Below are positions 33,306-39,867 of a DNA stretch of 64,000 nucleotides, in pieces. The notes below the pieces were generated by a model that saw only the letters and a program-made list of their open reading frames with translations, made no database searches and was not told the DNA's origin. The translations under genes and the position numbers were made by a program. Within the stretch, counting starts at the first letter, position 1. Each line of letters begins with the position of its first letter. This DNA is from Streptacidiphilus melanogenes. Lineage in GTDB: Bacteria > Actinomycetota > Actinomycetes > Streptomycetales > Streptomycetaceae. The stretch is from NCBI RefSeq assembly GCF_000787835.1, contig NZ_BBPP01000007.1:202090-266089 (forward strand), in the 5' to 3' direction.

Positions 33306-33320
33306 GACCGGTGCCGCCCG

Positions 33321-34577
33321 TCAGGCGTGCGCGGGCACGGTCGGCGCCTGCACCGTCTGGGTCTGCCACGCGGCAGCGGCCGCCGCGGCCCGCGCCATGG
33401 CGACTTCGGCGTTCGGGCCGGTCGCGTACACGTGGCCGCCGGTGATCGCGGTGCCCACTTGTCCGGTGCTCACGTCACCGACGGCCAGGGTCTCCTCCGC
33501 GCCGATGACGCCGGGCATGGCCAGGATGTCAGCAAGGGGGGTCACGCCCGTCACCAGACCGGGGGGAGCGAAGGGGCTGGCCCAGGCGATCGGGTCGTGT
33601 TCGGGGCGCAAGCGCACCAACGGACGGCGGTCCATCGCGAGGTCGGCCTGCAGCGCGAACGGATCCACGCCGTGCTGGAGCTCCACCAGGTGCTGGAGCC
33701 GGCCGCCGCCGGGGCGCAGACCGATCTCGCCGAGGACGAAGTCGCCGTCCGCAGTGAGCATCACCTCGGCGTGCGCGAAGCCGGTGGTCAGGCCGAGCGC
33801 GTCGGCGGCGGCTCGGGCCAGGGCGGCGACCTCGCGAGCCTCATCGCTGGCGGTGGGCAGGAGCACCGAGCCGACGATGTGGGTGTCCAGCAGCGGCGCG
33901 GTGTAGCGGCCCGGCAGGACGTAGACCTCCTGGCCCCGCCAGCGCAGCACCTCAACGTGCCATTCCGCTACGACCGTCAGCGCTTGTTCGACCATCAGCC
34001 CACCGGGAGCGTGGGTCAGCCCCAGGTCGAGGTGGGCGGCGTCCCAGCCGGTCGGCACCGCGAAGGGCCCGAAGCGGTTGTTGCTGCGGGCGAGCCAGAA
34101 CTCCTGCTCGCTGTCCAGGCGGGTCGTGCCGAGCATGGACGCGCCGGTGCGCAACTTCACCACGACCGGCCAGCCGAGCGAGTCGGCGGCGGTCGGGACC
34201 TGGCTGAGGGTGGCCACCGGCAGGTGCCGGGCGACCGGGATCTGAGCTCGGGCCAGCTTCTGCTTCATGATGTGCTTGTCGGTGCCGGCCACGCTCTGCT
34301 CCCACGACATGCCCGGCAGGCCGAGCATCGAGCGGAGCCAGGCCGCAGGGCGCAGGCACCGCTCGTCGGTCGTAGTGAGAGACGCCACCGGCTCGTCGAC
34401 CAGGTCGAGCGCCAGCCGCGCGAGTTCGCCGTAGGCGTCCCAGGCGCTGACCCTCCACACGGGGAAGTCGCGGTGGCCGACCGAGGCGCTGCCCGGAACG
34501 ACCAGCATGACCTCCTGGCCCCGCTCGTGCAGGATCTCGGCGTGCGGGGCGGTGCTTGATGTCAGGACCACATGCAT
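33321..34577 (-). CDS. ATP-grasp ligase (copy 1)
   Basis: The 418-residue product has an N-terminal domain (HVVLTSSTAPHAEILHERGQ), then GTDKHIMKQKLARAQIPVAR, GWPVVVKLRTGASMLG with the ATP-binding Lys, and the acidic end GFAHAEVMLTADGDFVLGEI, followed by GLRPGGG. This is the carbamoyl-phosphate-synthase/L-amino-acid-ligase type of ATP-grasp. It is the first gene of the ATP-grasp/MFS operon; 34,561-34,860 forms its leader with a strong hairpin and an ICE operator palindrome. Two successive ligases would allow two amide bonds in one product. Confidence 0.85.
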   Translation of the reverse strand: MHVVLTSSTAPHAEILHERGQEVMLVVPGSASVGHRDFPVWRVSAWDAYGELARLALDLVDEPVASLTTTDERCLRPAAWLRSMLGLPGMSWEQSVAGTDKHIMKQKLARAQIPVARHLPVATLSQVPTAADSLGWPVVVKLRTGASMLGTTRLDSEQEFWLARSNNRFGPFAVPTGWDAAHLDLGLTHAPGGLMVEQALTVVAEWHVEVLRWRGQEVYVLPGRYTAPLLDTHIVGSVLLPTASDEAREVAALARAAADALGLTTGFAHAEVMLTADGDFVLGEIGLRPGGGRLQHLVELQHGVDPFALQADLAMDRRPLVRLRPEHDPIAWASPFAPPGLVTGVTPLADILAMPGVIGAEETLAVGDVSTGQVGTAITGGHVYATGPNAEVAMARAAAAAAAWQTQTVQAPTVPAHA

Positions 34578-34711
34578 GAGGGATCACCCTTCGAGAAAGA
34601 GGGCGTCCGGCCGACCACGGCGTCTGCCTGGTGATCAACAGGGCGCCGGCAGTCGGCAGGCGGACGACCGTGAGCGATTCGCAGCAGTGAGCGAGTAGTC
34701 AGCCGCTTCAC
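34562..34711 (-). CDS. Possible small leader ORF of the ATP-grasp operon (49 residues)
   Basis: A GTG at 34711 with GAGAGGAG about 8 nt upstream opens a 49-codon frame that runs 16 nt into the ATP-grasp gene. The peptide starts MKRLTTRSLLRIAHGR and ends near SFSKGDPSCMWS. It could be a leader peptide that couples translation, a precursor peptide, or a chance ORF. The Shine-Dalgarno sequence is the main support. Confidence 0.3.
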   Translation of the reverse strand: MKRLTTRSLLRIAHGRPPADCRRPVDHQADAVVGRTPSFSKGDPSCMWS

Positions 34712-34747
34712 CGACGCCTCTCCTCTCGCCCGGCGGCTCTGATGGAT

Positions 34748-34785
34748 CCGGGCTTCGCCGCGGGGGGGTGTGCGGCGAAGCCCGG
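34748..34785 (-). terminator. Strong hairpin in the leader of the ATP-grasp operon
   Basis: CCGGGCTTCGCCGC and GCGGCGAAGCCCGG form a perfect 14-bp stem with a 10-nt loop rich in G. It lies between the ICE operator palindrome at 34,844 and the ATP-grasp gene at 34,577. In the minus-strand transcript it would act as an attenuator or as a barrier to read-through. If transcription starts further downstream, it may instead be an insulator. Confidence 0.5.
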
Positions 34786-34843
34786 AGCTCCTGAGGTGGC
34801 GCGTGAGCCCGCACGTGCCGACAGCGGCAGCAGGGCAAAGGCG

Positions 34844-34871
34844 CCTGTCGTAAACAAATGTTTACGACAGG
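34844..34871. promoter_or_regulatory. ICE operator-like palindrome, site 3 (longest)
   Basis: The core TAAAC-AAAT-GTTTA extends into a perfect inverted repeat of 12 bp per arm (arm CCTGTCGTAAAC) around a 4-bp spacer. It lies upstream of the ATP-grasp operon. It is the longest version of the motif in the window and the best candidate for the high-affinity site. Confidence 0.7.
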
Positions 34872-34945
34872 CAGCACAGTAGACGAGCTCCCTGGCTTGT
34901 GCGAGCCCAAGTTGGAAAACGGTGATGATTTGGCCCTGTATGTCC

Positions 34946-34959
34946 TAAACATTTGTGAA
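34946..34959. promoter_or_regulatory. ICE operator-like motif, site 4 (imperfect)
   Basis: TAAAC-ATTT-GTGAA matches the motif with one change in the right arm (GTGAA for GTTTA-type). It lies about 75 bp from site 3, so the two could be bound cooperatively. A GTGAA right arm also occurs at 39297. Confidence 0.5.
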
Positions 34960-35415
34960 CGGGCGCGGCCTGAGATGCCCGCTCTCGTGCAGGTGCGCGG
35001 ATGCCCGCGTGATCGCGAAGGGGCCGAGTGGCGATCGGGGGCCTGGGGGCAGGGCTCTCGTGTGAGCCGACTTGTCTCCGGCGGAGGTCGAAGCCGCCTG
35101 CTTGCCGTACCTCGACTAATGCGAGGCGCCGACCGGCCGCGTCTCGCGCAGTCGGGGTTGGCGGGTCACCATGGCGATACCTCTCCGCCCGGCCCAAGCT
35201 GGGCGTCGGCGTGGATGAGTCCGTCCATCTGAGCGGGGCCACCTCGACCTTCATGGGGCCGCACGCTAAGAATGCCAATCTGTCAAGACCGCCAAGGTCG
35301 ATACCGACTTGTAATCGCACTCGTGCTCGATTTGAGGCGCCGGGCATGCATTGCCTTTGGCAAATGCCGCGAGATCGAGCGGGCTGAAGATGACCGAGTT
35401 GTGATAGTTTTTCCG

Positions 35416-35429
35416 TAAACGTTAGTTAA
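35416..35429. promoter_or_regulatory. ICE operator-like motif, site 5, upstream of the XRE gene
   Basis: TAAAC-GTTA-GTTAA, flanked by G and C (GTAAAC..GTTAAC), lies about 200 bp before the XRE regulator start at 35630. This would allow autoregulation if that regulator binds the motif. Confidence 0.55.
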
Positions 35430-35629
35430 CGCTAGGGCGCGCTCGCAGGGCCTACGCGGCAGTAGTCAAGGGCCAGTGCGGACTGCGTGGCTCCAGGAGA
35501 CGTCTAAGGTCGCACTGCGGAAATCTGGACCGCCGGGCCGACAGTTATCTACGGCCGTGAATGGCGATAAGGTGCGCGGAGCTCTAGGTAAGAGAACCCC
35601 TTGGGGGAGGGAAGGAGTCAGGGCCGAAC

Positions 35630-36382
35630 ATGCCCGAGGTACTTGAGGGCGGCGCACGCCGGCGAACTCTCGCTGAGAAGCTGGAGTGGCTTCGTGCACT
35701 AAAGACTCCGCACGGGCAGGAGCCGTTGTCCTACAAGGCGCTGGCGGCGGACATCGCCACCGTCACTGGAGTGGACATCTCGGGACCCTACGTCTGGGAG
35801 CTGTGCACCGGGAAGACGACCAACCCGAAGCTCCATCACCTGGAAGCCATCGCACGATATTTCAAGGTCCCGACGGCCTACTTCACCGATGACCAGGTGT
35901 ACCAGGAGCTCGATCCTCAGCTCCAGCTGCTCAAGCGGCTAAAGGACGCTGGCGTCAAACAGCTATCGCTACGGGACTTCGCCGACGAGGCGGCCACGCC
36001 TGACGATGTTCAAGGCCTGCTCGCGCGCCTGGGGGCACTGGACGCCTACGCCGACGAACGTGTACGAGACCTCGCCGTGAGGCTGAGCTGGCTCGCCCCT
36101 GAGCGCCAGCAGGTCGTTGAGTCCCTGCTCGGAGACGACGAGGCGCTTGACGCCCTCAGGGAGCCCGCGGTGCGGCGTCTGGCCGCGGCTGCATCCGCTT
36201 GTGACCCTGAACTCCTGGCCACCGCGACGGAGCTCGTGCGCGATCCAACAATCTTGGAAGCACTTCAGGACAAGGGCGCGCGCGACATCGCCCGCATGTG
36301 TCCGGGGCTGTCGGAGGCAAGTCAGCGAGCCGTCATCACCATGATCGAGCAGCTCCGCGCCGTGGAGCAGGCACGTAAATGA
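35630..36382 (+). CDS. XRE-family regulator, EspR-like
   Basis: The 250-residue protein starts with an HTH domain: LAEKLEWLRALKTPHGQEPL, SYKALAADIATVTGVDIS, GPYVWELCTGKTTNPKLHHL, followed by AIARYFKVPTAYF. This layout, with the recognition helix followed by a TNP turn, is that of EspR/nucleoid-associated XRE proteins of actinobacteria. Residues about 85-250 are helical and probably dimerise. GGAGGGAAGGAG precedes the ATG. Because an operator motif lies upstream and further copies sit at other ICE promoters, this is the best candidate for the regulator of that motif; that is inference. Confidence 0.8.
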   Translation: MPEVLEGGARRRTLAEKLEWLRALKTPHGQEPLSYKALAADIATVTGVDISGPYVWELCTGKTTNPKLHHLEAIARYFKVPTAYFTDDQVYQELDPQLQLLKRLKDAGVKQLSLRDFADEAATPDDVQGLLARLGALDAYADERVRDLAVRLSWLAPERQQVVESLLGDDEALDALREPAVRRLAAAASACDPELLATATELVRDPTILEALQDKGARDIARMCPGLSEASQRAVITMIEQLRAVEQARK

Positions 36383-36514
36383 CGCACGGCCAGCACCGTG
36401 GCCCGGCCTCCTTCACGATGGAGCCGGGTCGCTGTCCCGGTGAGAGAGCCGCCCGCGACGCCTCCTCGCACCCTCCAGAGTTGGTGCGAGGTCCGGCCGA
36501 TCCCGCGCCGGATC

Positions 36515-36820
36515 TCAGGTGGAGTCCGAGCCGAGGCGGTAGCGAATCCCCGAAGCCAACCACTGCGCCTGCCCCAACTCGATCGCACACGAGTGCCAGG
36601 CGCCGTCGGTGCGCATGAACGGGTCCAGCCGTCGCAGTTGGTCCAGCAGGCCGGGGACCGGCTGAGACGGCGTCGCGCCCATGACGGTCAGCTCGATACC
36701 CCCGGAGCACGGCTTGATGACGTAGCCCAGGCCTGCCGCGTCAAGAGCATCGGCCAGTAGGGCGGCCGGGCCGTTCTGCAGTGAGGGCGCCAATTCCCGT
36801 AGCTGATCGAATTGCTCCAC
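36515..36820 (-). CDS. Small conserved-looking protein of unknown function
   Basis: The 101-residue frame has normal composition: a helical start (MEQFDQLRELAPSLQNGPAA), a strand pair (GYVIKPCSGGIELTVM), and a second helix (GLLDQLRRLDPFMRTD). It is convergent with the XRE gene and lies at the end of a run of small minus-strand genes. No family is recognised. The Shine-Dalgarno sequence is weak, so I am only moderately sure it is expressed. Confidence 0.5.
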   Translation of the reverse strand: MEQFDQLRELAPSLQNGPAALLADALDAAGLGYVIKPCSGGIELTVMGATPSQPVPGLLDQLRRLDPFMRTDGAWHSCAIELGQAQWLASGIRYRLGSDST

Positions 36821-36905
36821 AGCCTCAAACTACCGTCCCGGTCCGGCGTCACCCACCGCGCTGCCGGGCCTCGTGTCAGGCGACCCAAGTCGGCCCCGAG
36901 GCTCA

Positions 36906-37082
36906 TCAGTCCGGTGCGCTCGTCGGCGGGAGGCCCAGTACCTCGGCGATCAGCTCCGGCGAGAGTCCGGGCATCAATCTGGTCCCCGCTGCCAGAGAAG
37001 CGATCGTCGCTTGGTCGTCTGAACCTGTGGTGCTGTCCTGCTGCGCTGGCGCGCCGGCGTCCAAACTGATGAACACCCTCAC
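36906..37082 (-). CDS. Small protein ending in LMPGL-SPELIAEVLGL (paralogue A)
   Basis: Starting at a GTG at 37082 the frame gives 58 residues: MRVFISLDAGAPAQQ, a Ser/Thr/Asp-rich middle, and the end RLMPGLSPELIAEVLGL. The last 17 residues are nearly identical to the end of the next gene upstream, LMPGLPRELIAEVLGL. The frame is open further upstream, so a longer protein is possible. The shared helical end suggests a common binding partner or a recognition tag. Function unknown. Confidence 0.45.
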   Translation of the reverse strand: MRVFISLDAGAPAQQDSTTGSDDQATIASLAAGTRLMPGLSPELIAEVLGLPPTSAPD

Positions 37083-37222
37083 GGTTCCCGGTGCCCCGCC
37101 GAGCCAGACCCCCCGACGCTGATTCGGGGCCGGTCCGGCGTCGCGGTGCGGACCTCGTGGCCCGCCACCGCCCCCGGTCGGGTTCCCGTCCGCGCCCAAG
37201 CCCTCAGCGGGCAAGCCCACAG

Positions 37223-37324
37223 CTATCGCCCCCACTCCATCCTCCTGGGCGCCATGCCCAGGAGTTCCTCGCCAGTCGACTCGCCGCCGAACGCAGGACC
37301 CCACCCAGCGCTCGATACCTTCAC
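37223..37324 (-). CDS. Possible very small ORF between the LMPGL paralogues
   Basis: A GTG overlapping the stop of the upstream small gene (GTGA) opens a 33-codon frame (MKVSSAGWGPAFGGE, then GEELLGMAPR). The overlap is the arrangement expected of coupled genes. It has no Shine-Dalgarno sequence of its own. Low confidence. Confidence 0.3.
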   Translation of the reverse strand: MKVSSAGWGPAFGGESTGEELLGMAPRRMEWGR

Positions 37325-37467
37325 CCGAGCCTGAGCCCGAGGACTTCGGCGATCAACTCGCGCGGGAGCCCCGGCATCAGGAGGCAGGCGGCGTCCAGGC
37401 CTTCCTGAATCCCCGTTGACTGTGCTTCCAGCGATCCTGGCGACTCCGTGCGACGGCCGTGATTCAC
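37321..37467 (-). CDS. Small protein ending in LMPGL-PRELIAEVLGL (paralogue B)
   Basis: From the GTG at 37467 the frame has 48 residues (MNHGRRTESPGSLEAQ, ending LLMPGLPRELIAEVLGL). An ATG at 37665 would give 114 residues in the same frame, so the start is uncertain. The shared end with paralogue A, 240 bp away, indicates duplication. It lies downstream of the D-S-x-W peptide gene on the same strand. Function unknown. Confidence 0.45.
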   Translation of the reverse strand: MNHGRRTESPGSLEAQSTGIQEGLDAACLLMPGLPRELIAEVLGLRLG

Positions 37468-37743
37468 ACGGGGGTGCTCAAGGCCCCCGGCCTCACCGTC
37501 CGCCCAGGGCTCCGGCCCCGCGCCCCCTGGATAGTTTGAACCGCAGACCCGCCGCGACGTCGCGCTGGGCAGGGTTGTGCTCGGCAGGTCCGCGCGGCTG
37601 CACGTCCCGGCAGTCCGCTCTTTCAGTTGCGGCCGGCTTCCCCCCGGCATACTCATTCGCCTCATCCCCGTGCCTGCTCGAACTGCGAATGCACCCTGGC
37701 GAACCCACCCCCGTGGGCTCGCCGGTCAGCTCAAGCAGACTTT

Positions 37744-37983
37744 TCAGCCCCCGTTCCAGGAGCTGTCCTGGGGAGCAGCCGTGCTGGGAGTTCCGGTGCC
37801 CGTGACGACGAGAGCGTTCCAGCTGGAGTCCGCGACCGTGGTCACCGGCGGGGTCTGCGGCGTTCCGTTCCACCAGGAATCGGCCACGGCGTCCCCGCCG
37901 ACTCCGGCCGCCAGCGAAGCGGCCACCCCGAAGGCTGCGGCGGCGATGGCGCAAGAGGTGCGAATGCGACGAATGCTGATCAT
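37744..37983 (-). CDS. Secreted peptide with three D-S-x-W repeats
   Basis: The 79-residue product has a signal peptide (SCAIAAAAFGVAASLAAG, cleavage near GGDAVA) and a mature part with three repeats: DSWW at 35-38, DSSW at 52-55 and DSSW at 73-76, each followed by N. Spacer regions are rich in Thr, Pro and Val. GAAGGGGGATC precedes the ATG. It is divergent from the HTH regulator at 38155. The D-(S/T)-x-W pattern is shared with the secreted peptide at 30487-30639. Function unknown; a processed extracellular signal or a modified peptide are both possible. Confidence 0.7.
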   Translation of the reverse strand: MISIRRIRTSCAIAAAAFGVAASLAAGVGGDAVADSWWNGTPQTPPVTTVADSSWNALVVTGTGTPSTAAPQDSSWNGG

Positions 37984-38154
37984 GATCCCCCTTCATCTCA
38001 TCCTGGCAGAGCGAAGGTTGACCACCCGCTCATATGCCCTTGCCAGAGGTTGGTAACGGTGTGATGCTGCCAGTCCGCATCGGGAGGCCGGATTCCGGAC
38101 AGTATCGTGATCCAACTCTCTGTGAACGACGTGTTCGGATCAAGGAAGGGCTGG

Positions 38155-39225
38155 GTGCACGATCGTATGGTGTCCGAAAGTGCAGGTGCATACCAGCCCG
38201 ATTCGGACACCGGGGCTGGTGACGAGTCAACTCTCCTGCCGAGATTCGCACGTGACACCTATGAGGCCATAGGTCGAGGGCAGCCCATCTCAGACAATGA
38301 TCTCGGCCTTGCGCTCCTGATGCAGCGAGGTCTGGTCGAGCCGGCCCGAACGCTGGAGGGCCCGGGGTACTACTCGCAGGTCGCCCTGGAGGTCGTCGAG
38401 CGCAAGGAGCGCCACGACGCACAGGAGCGACTGACCCAGGTTCTGGCCGACCTGCAAGGATTGCCCCGGCTGCTCGACGAACTCCGGAAGGCCGGAGGCG
38501 GCTCCTTCATGGACGGGAGCCTGACCTATCTCACGACCGAGCCCGCCATCAACGTGAAGATCCAAGCAGCGGCGACAGCGGCACAACGAAGGTTGCTGAC
38601 CTGCCAGCCGGGCGGAACGCGATCTCCCGAAGTGTTGAAGATGTCCAGCGACCGCGACCAGGAGTCACTTCGGCGTGGCGTGACCTTGCGCACGATCTAT
38701 CACAAGAGCGCCCAGGCCAACACACCCGACGGCATCGCCACCAAGGAGTGGGTCGAAGGCGTCACCGCCCTAGGGGCGCACGTGCGGACAGCGGCGTTCC
38801 CCATGCTGCGGATGATCGTGGCGGATGACGTCGCCTTCATCGCGGACTATGTGGACACCTCCCCGGACGAGGTTCGATGCTGGCAGGTCACCCATCCTGC
38901 GATGTCGGCGTTCATCGCCGAGGTGTTCGAACTCATGTGGGCCTTCAGCACCCCTTGGGAAGTTGCTCGCCGCACAGCCGCCGCTGCGACGATCACAACG
39001 CAGGCGCAGCGCTCGATCCTGCGAGGCCTCTCCGGCGGCCAGAGCTTCGCGTCCATCGCCCGCGAGCTCAACCTGAGCGAAAGCAGCGTCAAGCAGCAAT
39101 TCGCCGAGCTGCGCGCCCGCCTCGGAGACCTGCTCAAGGAAGACCGTCGGACAGCCTCGCGACCCGTCAACACCAACCAGGCCATCTTCTGGTGGGCAAC
39201 CTCCGACGAACAGGATCTCCCCTAG
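38155..39225 (+). CDS. HTH regulator with C-terminal LuxR-like domain
   Basis: I chose the GTG at 38155, preceded by AAGGAAGGG, over the ATG at 38107; the product has 356 residues. Residues about 30-75 look like a winged-helix/TrmB-type start (LALLMQRGLVEPARTLEGPG), followed by coiled segments. The C-terminus has the LuxR-type HTH: QRSILRGLSGGQSFASIARE, then LNLSESSVKQQFAELRARLG. Streptomycetes carry many such TrmB-LuxR hybrids. It is divergent from the secreted D-S-x-W peptide gene, a classic regulator-signal arrangement, but no direct link is shown. Confidence 0.75.
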   Translation: MHDRMVSESAGAYQPDSDTGAGDESTLLPRFARDTYEAIGRGQPISDNDLGLALLMQRGLVEPARTLEGPGYYSQVALEVVERKERHDAQERLTQVLADLQGLPRLLDELRKAGGGSFMDGSLTYLTTEPAINVKIQAAATAAQRRLLTCQPGGTRSPEVLKMSSDRDQESLRRGVTLRTIYHKSAQANTPDGIATKEWVEGVTALGAHVRTAAFPMLRMIVADDVAFIADYVDTSPDEVRCWQVTHPAMSAFIAEVFELMWAFSTPWEVARRTAAAATITTQAQRSILRGLSGGQSFASIARELNLSESSVKQQFAELRARLGDLLKEDRRTASRPVNTNQAIFWWATSDEQDLP

Positions 39226-39296
39226 TCGGCACCCTCGGATCTGAGCCGAGGCCGGCGACCTGCCTGCTCCCACCTTGGCTCCTGCCAGGAGGGGCG

Positions 39297-39310
39297 TAAA
39301 CAACTGTGAA
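39297..39310. promoter_or_regulatory. ICE operator-like motif, site 6, before xis/int
   Basis: TAAAC-AACT-GTGAA lies in the gap between the HTH regulator and the excisionase-like gene. Like site 4 it has a GTGAA right arm. The next site is 53 bp away. Confidence 0.55.
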
Positions 39311-39349
39311 TGACTGGCCCGAATGTTGGTGCTACTGTGCAGCCAGTCA

Positions 39350-39363
39350 TAAACGTCTGTTGA
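39350..39363. promoter_or_regulatory. ICE operator-like motif, site 7, before xis/int
   Basis: TAAAC-GTCT-GTTGA lies about 150 bp before the excisionase-like start. With site 6 it forms a pair, suggesting that excision genes are controlled by the same regulator as transfer genes. The 39,226-39,512 gap holds nothing else I can recognise. Confidence 0.55.
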
Positions 39364-39512
39364 CGGGCATCCAGTGCCAGGCTCGCCCTGCACTTGGGTG
39401 GAAATGCCCGTCTACGTCCGCCAGGGGGATAGATGTCCGGTTCTTCGGTCGTGGGCCGATCTTGGCGTGCTGCGCACGCAGAATGCGTCTCGCTCGCGTG
39501 GGCGGTGGCGTA

Positions 39513-39812
39513 ATGCCGAGGCCCAGGAAAACTCAGGATTCCGGCGCCGTAATTGCCGGGGACAGCTATATCATTCCCTTTGAGGTCGAATCCCGTTTGG
39601 GGATTTCGGCCTCGACGCGGCGAAGGTGGACGAGGCGAGGATTGCTGCGCGCATATCCCCTCGGGCCGAACTACCAGCCCGGTGCAAGCAGTAATCGCGA
39701 GGGGAATGGCAACGGTTCTCGCGTGCGCTACAGCGAGGCTGAGGTGGTCGACCTGATGGGGCGCATCAAGCGCGGTGAGTTGGCTCGTTCGCCGAAGCCG
39801 GCGGACCTGTAA
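39513..39812 (+). CDS. xis: Excisionase-like MerR-fold DNA-binding protein
   Basis: From the ATG at 39513 the product has 99 residues. The core SRLGISASTRRRWTRRGLLRAYP is a winged-helix of the MerR/Xis type, followed by a basic loop and a segment VRYSEAEVVDLMGRI typical of the closing helix. Small DNA-binding proteins of this type directly upstream of an integrase act as recombination directionality factors. The stop lies 55 bp before the integrase start chosen here. A longer N-terminal frame exists but has poor composition. Confidence 0.7.
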   Translation: MPRPRKTQDSGAVIAGDSYIIPFEVESRLGISASTRRRWTRRGLLRAYPLGPNYQPGASSNREGNGNGSRVRYSEAEVVDLMGRIKRGELARSPKPADL

Positions 39813-39867
39813 CCAACTCAACGGCCGAACCTGCGCGGGGCGGCCCATGATGAGCGGGAGGGGGCTC

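Larger units (their letters stand above)
34872..35629. other. Gene-free region before the XRE regulator
   Basis: About 760 bp hold two further operator-like motifs (34946 and 35416) and no convincing gene. Open frames here have poor composition. The right end contains GGAGGGAAGGAG, the Shine-Dalgarno sequence of the XRE gene. This is probably the regulatory centre of the ICE right half, with divergent transcription to both sides. Confidence 0.5.

Noticed and set aside
30487..34577. Graspetide (microviridin-type) cluster
   Set aside because: The ATP-grasp proteins look like the carbamoyl-phosphate-synthase/amino-acid-ligase type, not the RimK-like macrocyclase type. The candidate peptides have signal peptides and lack Thr/Ser plus Glu/Asp core patterns with a conserved leader.
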